Source of the DNA: Cryptomeria japonica
Taxonomy: Eukaryota > Streptophyta > Pinopsida > Cupressales > Cupressaceae
Direction of reading: 5' to 3'
Assembly: GCF_030272615.1 (NCBI RefSeq)
Contig: NC_081414.1
Span: forward strand, 340,298,502 to 340,362,501
DNA length: 64,000 nucleotides
This document shows positions 11,125 through 22,352 of this stretch, one piece after another. The notes beneath the pieces are model-generated. The model was not told the DNA's origin and ran no database searches. It saw only the letters and a program-made list of their open reading frames with translations. The first letter of the stretch is position 1, and the number at the start of each line of letters is the position of its first letter. Position numbers and translations under genes: made by a program.

Positions 11125-12633
11125 TTATTGGCATCATAACAGACAAGAAGAAGGTTGGCATTCCAATTACAATGAGAGATTGTTGGCATTTCAATAAAGA
11201 TATTGAGAAGGTTGTTGATGACTATGGATATAACTGATTAAGGATGATTACTATCTTAATATTATTATTTTGTCATTTATGTCAAGAAATTGATTTTCTA
11301 ATTCAGTATGATGTTGCCATATCTTAAGAAGTATGATTTGATGAGTATAAAGATGTCGGTAAAAAACACAGAAATAATCTGATGAATAAGGTGATAAGTT
11401 ATTCAATGGGCAACTATTACCGAGTTAGACAATGATGAGATCATGATGTTTAGATTGTTTTGATATCCTACATATGCTATTGTTTGAAAGGTTAATACTA
11501 TACTATGTTACCGAGCAAAGAACCTAGTCGGTAAACCCTAAGGTTATCGCTATCGGTTAATGAAGGTAGGATGTCTACTGAGTGAATTTTAGTATTTACC
11601 AAGTTACAACCGAGCTATAACAGAATGCATTAAATGTTTACATGTGATATTTAATGAAGGAAGCTGATGAGCTGGAGTGGATTAAATGATTGGTAAGCCA
11701 TGTATGAAGATTGTTAAAGAATCTATGGTAAATAAAAATCAGTAGGAAGATCTACAACTCAGATTGAACCGCAATACCCTAACACAAGTTCCAAGGTGAA
11801 AATGCAAGTTCCAAGGTGGGGTAAAACATTTTCAGATCGAATGATGCATTGAACCTGGACAAGATTGAAGATCTGATGGCTATGATTGATCATGGGAAAT
11901 GTGATCAAGGAGATTAAGTAGTTGGAGGATTGTTTATAAATAGGAAACTGTTAATAAACAATGTATGTGGGCAAGTGCATGCACAGGGATGCTACATAGT
12001 GATTACCGAGCATAGAAGCTTGAAGACCTATTTTGATAATAGAGTATAGAGCCCAGTAGAGGGACAAGATAAGTCCTATGATTTGATTATATTGAGAAAA
12101 TGAGAATCTACTTCAACATTTTTAGATGTGAAGTTGCAGACATATTTCTATTACTGTTATTTTGAGAAGTAGCAGAAAATCTCTTAACCGAGTGCAATTA
12201 ATAGTCTTATTTGTAAAATACTCTAGCAAGGTGACATTCTTATTGAGTGTTTGAAATCCTTTAACAAGGTCACTTCTAACAAGGTGAATATCCTAACAGA
12301 TCTGAGAGAAATCCCTTAACCGGGTCACATCTAGCAATGTGTTTGTAATCTTTAACAAGATTTGCTTTTAACCAAGCATACTCTAGAAGAGTATATTTCT
12401 TAGTGGGTCTGAAATCCCACAGTGGTTTTTCCCTATTTGGGTTTCCACGTTAAATATGGTGTTATGAGGTTTATATTGTTCATATGCTTTTAAGTTTGCA
12501 TGTTTGACAATTTTGGTTATATGACTGATATATATGTTACCGAGGTTGAATCTGATGTTTTTATGGATGATTAAGTTTGTATGATTCACCCCCCCGCTCT
12601 CATCTTGTTGGCTATTGGATCTGTACTTATATT
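11125..12633 (+). repeat. 3' LTR of copia element 3 (boundaries approximate)
   Basis: Begins TATTGGCATCATAAC right after the polypurine tract (probably a mutated TGTTGGCAT). It ends soon after the conserved GATTCACCCCCCCGCTCTC tract (12582-12600). It contains TACCGAG-type words, arrays of TTTAACAAGGT words (12240-12370), and the GTGGTTTTTCCC...GGGTTTCCACGT motif (12422-12450) shared with the other copia LTRs here. The right boundary is set by analogy with family X. ORFs at 11028 and 12383 inside it look like chance. Confidence 0.6.
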
Positions 12634-12658
12634 AAGTATCAAAACTATCAAACAATGT
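12634..12658 (+). other. Junction between the copia LTR and family X gag remnant
   Basis: A degenerate PBS-like ATTAAGTATCA occurs just after the LTR end. It is too mutated to decide whether this LTR acted as a 5' LTR for the following sequence. Confidence 0.25.
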
Positions 12659-13120
12659 AGGACAAAGTCTGCTAGCAATTTTTAGAAGGCAAAATTCAAG
12701 GGGTTTTGCAAAAACTGCAATAGATATGGACACAGTACCGAGAAGTGTTGGTTTAAGCAGAAAAACTATATGAGGTCTTCACATTGAGCAAATACTAGAA
12801 GCTACCAAACTCACATAGATCTTAACCGATAGTATACTATAGTACCATGGGATTACAATACAAGAATATGGTGTGAATGCTGTGGAAGGTATGGACATAT
12901 AAGTGCATGATAAGGTTTGGAATGAACAACCAAAGATCATGGAGAAATCCTAGAATGGCATGCTTTCATTGTCATAAAGTTGGACACTTTGCTAAAGATT
13001 GCAAAGATCAACCCAGAGGAGATAATGAAGAGATAAATATCAAATTACAGAAAATCTAGAAAAAGAAGGAAATTAAGTCAAAAAATGAAGAAAGCACCTT
13101 ACCTACCCAGTTAGGTGCAT
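12659..13120 (+). pseudogene. Gag remnant with three zinc knuckles
   Basis: Three CCHC-type motifs lie within about 300 bases in different frames. They are CKNCNRYGHSTEKC (about 12709-12750), a second CECCGRYGHISA whose last Cys is a stop (about 12868-12903), and CFHCHKVGHFAKDC (about 12961-13002, in the 60-residue ORF at 12877-13059). Zinc knuckles bind retroelement RNA for packaging. Stops and frameshifts between them show decay. No protease or pol follows, so it looks like the gag end of family X with pol deleted. It could instead belong to element 3. Confidence 0.65.
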
Positions 13121-13655
13121 CTACTTCGAATTAATCAGTAAAGGTATGAAGGGATTGCATTCTCTCAAGGTTAGATCTTAACAGTTCCTATTTTATCATG
13201 TATTTAATTTCAAAATCTGCATAGCTAAGATGCATTAACAAGTTTGAAATTCTATCTAGTCTTTTGGAGTACTAGAGAAGTCAGTAAGTGCAGGGAGCCT
13301 TTCTAGTCAGTAAAAGTGTAAAAGGAAGTTAATCGGTTTAGTGGAACTGAGTGCATTTAATGTTTTCTTACCTAACTGCAAAAAGCCCGATAAGGTAAAA
13401 TGTGTACTTAAAGTTCTTCGCGCGATCATTTTACACTTACCAGTTATCAAAGAGCAGAGCTAAGTGATTCAAAGGTGATCAAACATCTCCCGAGTGAATT
13501 TCAAGGTATTTATACAACAATCTCAAATGCATTTTCAAGCCAGTTAACCAGTCAATATCAGTTGTGAACATCTGCATTATATTTACTAAGCCGAAAGCAT
13601 TTTTCTGGTTAATTAAAACCCTAAGCTAATTCGTTAGTAGAAATCCAAGTTTGAA
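13121..13655 (+). other. Family X spacer between gag remnant and the long ORF
   Basis: Non-coding. From about 13254 it is homologous to 19224-19624 of the second copy, which fixes where the two internal regions become comparable. It is AT-rich with a few TACCAGTTA/CCGAGT words. No promoter could be identified. Confidence 0.45.
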
Positions 13656-16600
13656 ATGGCTCCTAAGTTGCAGAAACCTGTTGTAGTTGAGACTATTGAG
13701 AAACCCTCACTGAAGTATTCCTTACCTCCCAAAGTTGCATCTGAACCCGATGAGAAAACTACATTTTCTCTTATTTCGGATAGGCTTCTATTGGTTGAAG
13801 ATGTCAAATTCTACACTAAGTGCCATGTTGAAGAGCTAGGTCATACCGAGATCAAGGACACGTATGATGAGTAATGGACCGATGGAATCCTAGATAGAAA
13901 GTATGATCATATCAAAGTCAAGGGATTGACCAAAGCCCTAACCTACCCTCGAGTTTTCAAACCCCAATGGGTTAAATTTGTTTTGAGCAGAGTTCATGAT
14001 GACTTTATGTGGTTAGATGAGCAACCGTTCAAAATCACCAAGGAGATCATTCACATAATAACTGGATACCCTATATACGACCATTCCCAAGCAGAAAAAA
14101 TGATTTCATAGAAGGAATTGATAACTTTAACCGGAGTTGAGTTTGATTACAGAGGTCTTAAATTGAATAATGTTACAGATGCAGAGCTAAAGTTTGCAAT
14201 TAGAGTCATCGGTTATTGTTTCTTTCAATCGGCAAGAGAAAACAATGTACTATGTGTAGCTATAGATTTGGCCTACAAGATTGTGAAAAAAAGGTATGAA
14301 GATTGATCTATGTGAAGTGTTGTTGAAAAACCTATTTGAAAATCTCAACACTATAAGGAAACCTAAGAAGAATAACTCGGCAAACACACTAAAGTTTGGG
14401 TCACTCTTAGTGTGCATGTTTCTCTATTTTCAGAAATTCTTCCCATCAATCGGTAACATAGTTTGGGAGTTACACCGACCAATCACCCATCAAATAAATG
14501 ACTTAATCAATCAGTTAGGTGATAATTTCAATGAGATAATGGATGATTACTTCAACAAATTTCAAGAAAAGATGCATAACAGGTACAGAATCCCACCTCA
14601 GTTAGTGGAAAAATATAAGGATACTATATGTTTGGAAGTGGACACTGACTACTGTTATGTCAATGCAGTAGATCCTAGAACTCAATCTCTACCATCCATG
14701 GGTTATGAGATGGATCTTGATATTTCTCAACAATAGATAGATGCCTTTTTGACACTTCCAAGGCATGCTACTAAGATTAGATATGGTACCTATGAAGAGG
14801 TCAAAGAAAAAGTAAAAATCAGCATAGTAGTACCGAAGGCTACAAGAAAAGCCACTAAAATGATCAGAGTGCTAACTGAGAAATTTGGAGAAGGTTCTAC
14901 CTCCACTCCTATCAAGAGTGATCAACTTACAATTGAGGAAGAATCTGAGGCTCAAGAAGCAGCCATCACTCTGAGCATTGAGCTGCCAAAGGGAAAAATA
15001 TTGAAAAGGAAGAAACAAGATACACCTAAGGTATCACCGACTCCACCAGTTAAGCGACCTAACACTAGATCATTTGCAGTGTCACCCGGTAAGAGGCATA
15101 AATATGTTGAATTGCCTAAAGTTATAAAGACCTATAGAAAGTCGACCAAGAGACTCATTTTGAATAAGGAGTCAAGTGACATAGAATCTGAAGACAAGAA
15201 TAAATTTCAGATTGTTAAAAGTACAAAGGAAGATATACACAGTGTCGACAACTTTTGTGCCAAATTGAAACAATATGGAGGATTTGGGTCATTCAGGTAT
15301 GTTACATATGACTCTCAGACAGAAGAAGAAAAGAGACAAATAGAAGAGTCAGTTGTATGTACACTTCTCAAATTCCGAGTAGTTCCATTGGAAGTAAGTA
15401 ACTTTCTTCCAAATGCATTATACTCTCACATTGACAATAAATGGAAATATGCTATGGACTCGGAGAAGAAGATAAGAGAAAGAGTTTTAGTACATCTCTT
15501 TCTAGACATGTCAGTAGATGATATTAGAAATCATTTGAAAAACTACCAGACAAATTTTCAAGTGAAGCATAGAGCCTTGAAAATGATGAATGGACTTTAT
15601 CTTGAAGTCGAAAAGGAAACCAAAGAAAAATGGCAAGAAATCTTCAGAATTCAGATTGAAGAAACTCAAGGTGAAGTAGAAATAGTTGACATTACCGAGC
15701 AAGATCCTGCTTCAACTATTCAACAAGATGAGGATGTCATGGACACTGAGGCACAGGAACAAGAGATGATATACTTGAAATACCATTATTAGATGATTAT
15801 CACTTCCCTCTAATTATTTGTTAAAAAAAATATTACTATTAACCTTTATAAACCTAATAAATTATCCCTTCATCGCTAAAAGTGATATGCATATTTGCAT
15901 TTTAAAAACTAGTAGACAAAATATTCAAATATTAATAATCTCAAATAAATTAAAAATCTAATTTTAAAAAGTAACTTATTTTTTATAATCATTTTAATAT
16001 TAAACTATTATAACAACTAAATATTTTATTTTAATCAAACTATATTTATTATTATTTAAAAATTTAAATTAAAAATAATTTCATAAAATCTACAAACTAT
16101 TATTCAAATTTAAATGCCTATGCCAAACTAGTATCAAGTGAATCAGTTTTGGAACAAGTCAAGTCCTATCCTCCAGTAACTCAGCAAGTTTCAACTGAGA
16201 AACCTCAGGACACTGATCAAGGCAAAGAGGGTCAATAGTCTACAAAAGGAGAATCTACTTCTTAGACCATCGGGGAACAGACTTCTCAAGCACCTGCATG
16301 CACTGAAACTGTTGCCACTGAGACCGCAAGCAAGGAATCACCGAAGGACACATCAAAGGCTAAGGGAACTGACAAAAGTGTTGCCTCTACCGAGCAACCT
16401 ACTGAGGGAGAACAAGCCTCCAAAGCCATTGTACTCGTTCAACCAGTGAAAGCCTCCTCATCCAAAGAAAATAAAGTGAAGAAGCATAGTTTCAAGGTAG
16501 ATCTGTCAAAGCCTATTATGTTGCCAAATGTTGAGATTTCAAAACTGAAAGGGCAAGCACTTATTGAATTCAAAGAACTGTGTAAAGCCAAAGTAGAACA

Positions 16601-17351
16601 AGAAAGACAAATGGCTATTCAGAAGAAGAACTGAGTACTTCAGAAGGTTAAAGCATTATTGATAGACATGCTACCTGAAGCTACCGTGAATAAAGATGCT
16701 ACCATCCATATGCAACTAGATGAACTACTCACTAAATTAGAAGCATTGGGAGTAGACGCATCATAATACCTTAGCAAGTTGAAGGACAAAGAGCTAACTG
16801 CCAAAATGATTGAAGAAGTGTAGAAAGCAATTGCTATAGGTAAAGTCAAGCTTGTTGGACTCATTGCTGAGTTGTCCCCTCAACTCAAACATATTCTTTA
16901 TTTATTTCAGAAGCTCTATAAATTTTCATTATTTATTAAGGATATCAAGCATAAGACCGAAGTCATTGAACAAGAGGTTACTGATCTCTCCAATAAATTG
17001 ACCACTGAGCCAAATTCTGTTCAGGGTTTCTATACCAAGCTGCAAACTCTTATGGCTCAACAATTAGAACTTCAAAATGAAGAGCACAAAATAAGGATGG
17101 ATATCATGACTCTTCAGACCTTATTTATTCCCCACTTATGATCAGTCCAAGAGCAGATCAACCGAGCTACCCACTTATCTACTCAACTAGAGGGAAGCAC
17201 TTTAGATGGTTTGATTTCACTGTTAGCTGATATTACAACTCAAAATTCCCTAATGGACAGTGTCAAGGATGCACTCTCCACTTCTCTCACCGACACTAGT
17301 ACAAAGTATAAATCTATTTTTGACCAGTTGCCTCCACCTAATGGTAACTAG
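13656..17351 (+). pseudogene. Family X long ORF, copy A: uncharacterised retroelement protein
   Basis: A frame of about 1,100 codons (excluding an AT-rich insert) starts MAPKLQKPVVVETIEKP. I do not recognise a named domain. Visible parts: an N-terminal segment with FKPQWVKFVLSRVHDDF and QPFKITKEIIHIITGYP; a hydrophobic/aromatic middle (LLVCMFLYFQKFFPSIGNIV, about 14400-14460); a Lys/Ser/Pro-rich basic region (KGKILKRKKQ); a charged helical part; and after 16114 a Thr/Glu/Lys-rich region and likely coiled coils (VIEQEVTDLSNKL). It follows gag remnants and precedes the 3' LTR, the position of env-like or extra ORFs in some plant copia elements. Breaks: TAA at 13872, TAG at 14109 and 14734, a one-base shift in a poly-A run near 14288, TAG near 15790, and further stops downstream. 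Confidence 0.6.
15793..16113. repeat. AT-rich insert interrupting copy A of the long ORF
   Basis: About 320 bases of very A/T-rich sequence, full of TTATT/AAATA words, lie between two parts of the ORF that differ sharply in composition from it. Similar sequence is not seen in the retained part of copy B. It may be a small insertion, but no terminal repeats or target duplication could be recognised. Confidence 0.4.
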
Positions 17352-17679
17352 TTTTGATGTTTGTCAAAAAGGGGGAGTGTACCGAGTATAAGAGGGAGTG
17401 TAATGAGCAGAATAGGATAGAGTATCCGAATGTATAGTTGAATTTCATAGGGGGAGCATAGAACACAATGCAGTGAACACCGAGCATTGATGACAGGAGC
17501 ATGCAAATTAAGTTATGTACAGTATATTGATAAGGGGAGTATATAGTTGAGTATATTACTATTTATTAACAATTGTATATACTGTCATTTTAGTCAAATT
17601 TTGTAAGTATATAGATTTTGAGTTATGACTTTGAAAGGAGTTTTGTCAAACATACCAAACTAATGTCAAAAGGGGAGAT
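17352..17679 (+). other. Family X 3' untranslated part with two polypurine tracts
   Basis: No gene. TTTGTCAAAAAGGGGGAGTG lies at about 17361-17380 and AAAAGGGGAGAT (17668-17679) abuts the LTR. The upstream tract sits some 300 bases before the LTR, as in the neighbouring copia elements. Confidence 0.6.
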
Positions 17680-18871
17680 TGTTATTATTTACTAAGTTGT
17701 CATTAGTTTTATGTCCAAAGTCATCCTATATACTCTAGTCGGTTAATACTACTGAAATATTCAATCGGTAAGCACTAAAGCAATCGGTTACAGAAGAAAG
17801 GAGTCACAGAGTTAAGTATACACTGAGCTGTCTACCGAGTAATGTTCTATGTCTACCAAGTAGCAAAGAAGGTATACTGAGTAATCTGAACTGAGTAGAA
17901 ACATGTTACCAGATTCAATGAACCTGGACACATATGTGGAAACGTGTTACAAGAATCGAGGAATAGGGAACCGTTATCACATAGGAAATTACACTTCAAG
18001 ATTTTGTATGATTTTGAGGAAGTTTATCCAATGAAATAATTTTTATGTTTATTCATTCGATGAATCTTGTTTTTAAGATCGAAGCATGAACAAATCACCA
18101 TCCTAGAGATCTATTTATACAGAGCTATTTGAGAATCAAAATGTGAGACATGTGTGATAGAAGAGTTAAAAGGAAAATCATAAGAGGACACATTAAGTTG
18201 TGACTGCTATGACTGACAGAGATATTCAGAGGTCACCGAGAAAGTCTTCAGAGAACAATTTAAGGGACATAGTAAACAGAAGGGTTTACCAAGTTGATTT
18301 ATTAATTACCGAGGTATGCTATGAGCAAGGTAATTTCATATTGAGCACATAGAATCTGCTATGACATTTCAGATATAAAGTTGCAGATATTTGTAAAGAT
18401 TTTATTCAATCATTTGAGTTGTAATAGAAACCTTTAACAGGGTAAAAGACTCTAACAAAGTCTATAAATTAGAAAGCCTTTAACCAGGTGCAACATTTTG
18501 TATAAGTGTTGTAAAATCCTTTAGCAAGGTAGATCTACAGATCTTGATACTCCTAATAGGGCAAGCTATCAGAAATAGCTAAACATGTAGCTCTAACTGA
18601 GCAACCTTTATTATTGTAGTAGTAAAGTTGTGGGTGCCATCCCCACCGCATTTTTTCTCTCTAACCAAGAGTTTCTGCGTAACCAAAATATTTGTGTTAT
18701 GGAGTGAAATGTGTATGAATGCCATTTCTATAATTATGTGTTAGCTTTATATTATGAGATCAGAAGTTTACAATTTATGTTTATCAGTAAGATTGTTTTT
18801 GAGGAAAAGTTTTAAAGTACTGATTCACCCCTCCCCTCTCAGTACATTAGCTTTCCTAGTTGGACCTAACA
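17680..18871 (+). repeat. Family X full LTR
   Basis: TGTTATTATTTACT...CCTAACA, 1,192 bases. It is preceded by a polypurine tract and followed directly by a TTGGTATCATAG primer-binding site, so it serves at once as 3' LTR of copy A and 5' LTR of copy B. Its first about 560 bases match 4003-4565. It has the conserved GATTCACCCCTCCCCTCTC tract near the 3' end (18822-18841). Confidence 0.8.
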
Positions 18872-18885
18872 ATTGGTATCATAGA
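18872..18885 (+). other. Family X primer-binding site
   Basis: ATTGGTATCATAGA directly follows the LTR end. It is the common plant copia PBS matching initiator-Met tRNA, with one change (CATAG for CAGAG). Confidence 0.75.
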
Positions 18886-18933
18886 TTCAATCTTGGAAAA
18901 GGGTTTAACAACCTAAAGAGAAAGATCTTATCA

Positions 18934-19222
18934 ATGGAAGGCTACAAACAATCTCAGAGAATTGTGAATCTTCAAGAAGAATTGGATCATGCTAATCAAG
19001 TGATTGCAGATATGTAGAGACAAATGCAAAGATCACTGAAAGTCAGAAGAAGGTTGCCTGATGATTTACAGGACTCACAAGAGTTGGTGGAACAAATTGA
19101 GACATCATCTGAAAATAGTATATCAGAAGAGACTGAAGAAATGATTGGAGAACTGAAAGAAAAGAACAAAGCACTGACTAAACAGCTGAAAACAATGAAA
19201 ACAGAACATGAGCATTTTAGCA
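18934..19222 (+). pseudogene. Family X gag N-terminal remnant, copy B
   Basis: Starts MEGYKQSQRIVNLQEELDHA about 50 bases after the PBS, the normal place for gag. The predicted protein is charged and helical, with heptad-like spacing suggesting a coiled coil, and a Ser/Glu-rich middle. One TAG at 19015-19017 probably replaces a Gln codon. The frame ends at a deletion junction near 19224, where the sequence joins the spacer that precedes the long ORF. Zinc knuckles and all of pol are missing from this copy. Confidence 0.55.
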
Positions 19223-19624
19223 TTCTAGTCTTTTGGAGTACTAGAGAAGTCGGTAAGTGCAGGAAGCCTGTCTAGTTGGTAAAAGCATAAAAGGAAGTTA
19301 ATTGGTTTAGTGGAACCGAGTGCATTTAATGTTTTCTTACCTAATTGCAAAAAGCCCGATAAGGTAAAATGTGTACTGAAATTTCTTTGCATGGTCATTT
19401 TATGCTTACCAGTTATCAAAGAGCAGAGCTAAGCGATTCAAAGATGATGAAACATCTCTTGAGCGAATTTCAAAGTATTTATACAACAATCTCAAATGCA
19501 TTTTCAAGCCAATTAACCAGTCAATATTAGTTGTGAACATCTGCATTATATTTACTAAGTTGAAAGCATTTTTTTGGTTAGTTAAAACCCTAAGCTCTTT
19601 TGTTAGTAGAAATCCAAGTTTGAA
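19223..19624 (+). other. Family X spacer, copy B
   Basis: Non-coding. It is homologous to 13254-13655 with scattered substitutions. The 64-residue minus-strand ORF at 19225 is not preserved as meaningful in copy A. Confidence 0.45.
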
Positions 19625-21335
19625 ATGGCTCCTAAGTTGCAGAAACCTGTTGTAGTTGAGACTATTGAGAAGCCCAAACTGAAGTATTCCTTACCTCCCA
19701 AAATTGCATCTGAACCCGATGAGAAAACTGCATTTTCTCTTATTTCAGATAGGGTTCTATTGGTTGAAGATGTCAGATTCTACACTAAGTGCCATGTTGA
19801 AGAGCTAGGTCATACCGAGATCAAGGAAATGTATGATGAGTTATGCACTGATCGAATCCTAGATAGCAAGTATGGGCATATCAAAGTCAAGGGATTGACC
19901 GAAGCCCTAACCTACCCTTGAGTTTTCAAACCCCAATGGGTTAAATTTGTTTTGAGCAGAGTTCATGATGACTTTATGTGGTTAGAGGAGCAACCATTCA
20001 AAATCACCAAGGAGATCATTCACATAATAACTAGATACCCTATATATGACCATGCCCGAGCACAAAAAATGATTTTATAGAAGGAATTGATAACTTTAAC
20101 CGGAGTTGAGTCTAATTGCAGAGGTCTTACATTGAATAATGTTACAGATGCAGAGCTAAAGTTTGCAATTAGAGTCATCAGTTATTGTTTCTTTTAATCG
20201 GCAAGAGAAAACAATGTACCATGTGTAGCTGTAGATTTGGCCTACAAGATTGTGAAAAAGGGTATGAAGATTGATATATGTGAAGTGTTGTTGAAAAACC
20301 TATTTGAAAATCTCAACACTATAAGGAAACCTAAGAAGAATAACTCGGCAAACACGTTAAATTTTGGGTCACTCTTAGTGTGCATGTTTTTCTATTTTCA
20401 AAAATTCTTCCCATCAGTCGGTAACATAGTTTGGGAGTTACACCAACCAATCACCCATCAAATAAATGACTTAATCAATCAGTTTTCAATGAGATAATGG
20501 ATGATTACTTTAGTAAATTTCAAGAAAAGATGCATAACAGGTACAAAATCCCACCTTAGTTAGTGGAAAAATATAAGGATACTATATGTTTTGAAGTGGA
20601 CACCGACTACTGTTATGTCAATGCAGTAGATCCTAGAACTCAATCTCTACTGTCCATGGGTTATGAGATGGATCTTGATATTTCTCAACAATAGATAGAT
20701 GCCTTTTTGACACTTCCAAGGCATGCGACCGAGATCAGGTATGGTACCTATGAAGAGGTCAAAGAAAAAGTAAAAATGAGCATAGTAGTACCGAAGGCTA
20801 CAAGAAAAGCAACTAAAATGATCAAAGTGCTAACTGAGAAATTTGGAGAAGGTTCTAGCTCCACTCCTATCAAGAGTGATCAACTTACAATTGAGGAAGA
20901 ATCTGAGGCTCAAGAAGTAGCCATCACTCTAAGCACCGAGTTGCCAAAGGGAAAAATATTGAAAAGGAAGAAACAAGATACACCTAAGGTATCACCGACT
21001 CCACCAGTTAAGCGACCTAACACTAGATCATTTGCAGTGTCACCCGGTAAGAGGCAGAAAAATGTTGAATTGCTTAAAGTTACAAAGACCTATATAAAGT
21101 TGACTAGGAAACTCATTTTGAATAAGGAGTCAAGTGACACAGAATTTGAAGACAAAAATAAATTTCAGATTGTTAAAAGCACAAAGGAAGATATACACAG
21201 TGTTGACAACTTTTGTGCTAAATTGAAACAATATGGAGGATTCGGGTCATTCAGGTATGTTAAATATGACTCCTAGACAGAAGAAGAAAAGAGACAAATA
21301 GAAGAGTTAGTTGTATGTACACTTCTCAAATTATA
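19625..21335 (+). pseudogene. Family X long ORF, copy B, 3'-truncated
   Basis: Same protein as copy A from MAPKLQKPVVVETIEKPKL to the FGSFRYVKYDS block, then truncated near 21335 where unrelated outer-element sequence starts. Own lesions: TGA at 19919 where copy A has CGA, TAA at 20195 where copy A has CAA, a 10-base deletion near 20480 that shifts the frame, and TAG at about 21274 where copy A has CAG. Two TAG codons (20078 and 20692) lie at the same positions as in copy A. Where copy A has an extra base in the poly-A run and a TAA near its start, copy B keeps the open frame, so the two copies together define the ancestral frame. Confidence 0.6.
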
Positions 21336-22352
21336 AACCTCTTCGTCACTTGGCAATGCATGTCTATTATAAACAAACCCTTCACTTTGGGTCAAAAGTG
21401 TGTCATCCTTTATCGAGAATCCCTTTCACTTAGAAATAGGAGGGAGGTAGAAACTAGATAAAACAAAGTCTTACACAAGATGCTTCATGCCTGAGACTAG
21501 ACACAACATTTATATATATCTTATATGGGGTTACACATTCTTGAAACCAAACAAAAGAAAGTCTTACATGAGATGTTCTCAAAACCATGCATATATATCT
21601 TATACGAGATGCTCCATTCTCGACCAAACACAAATTGTATTTTCATTTCATGTCTTATATAGGTGGTTGCATGCTTGAAACCAAAGAAAACAATCTCTTA
21701 TATGAGGTGCTTAACTCTTGAAACCAGACAATTGCATATACAACATGATTAGTGGAACTAGCAAAAAGCAACTTAGACTATTCCGACTCTCCTTCCCAAC
21801 ACTGATTACCTAGCAAAACACAACTAGCCTATGGTATCCATGTCCTATCTTCCTCTTCCTCTCATGGATCACCTATAAAAACACAACTAGCCCATGATAT
21901 ATACATGTTTCCCCTTTCTTTTCATCATGAGCTCATAGCTTTTCTATTTGTGGTTCATGGTTTGATGCATGCTATTTCTCTTTTTATGTGATTTCTCATG
22001 TCCTTGTGATGGCATTTCAAGAATGATATGAGTAGTTGAGACATTTAGATTATCGAGGTCTCTTCAACTAGTTTACTGGAGGTTTCATTTTGGTTTTTAT
22101 CTTTTGTGTTGTGTGTCTTGTGTCTTTTGTCTTTGTTTGCCTTTGTTTGCCTTTTATTCTTGTCTTGTTTTGTGTGTCCTTGCATAAGATTGTATGAGTT
22201 AAGATCCTAAGATTGAGGGCTTGGTTCCTCAAAATTAGTGATGTCCTATATTCATTGTGATCTCGCTCCTCATTGCTCCACTCTCTCATATTTCATCTAC
22301 TTTATCACGAGTATTTGCATAGGCTTATACTCCTGTTAAAGTGGGGGCTAAA
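21336..22352 (+). other. 3' internal part of the outer element, with degenerate tandem repeats
   Basis: No gene. Positions 21468-21735 hold about five degraded copies of a 55-60 base unit with the words CTTATATGAGATGCT and CTTGAAACCAGACA. A purine tract (AAAGTGGGGGC, about 22338-22349) precedes the 3' LTR and is its likely polypurine tract. Confidence 0.5.
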
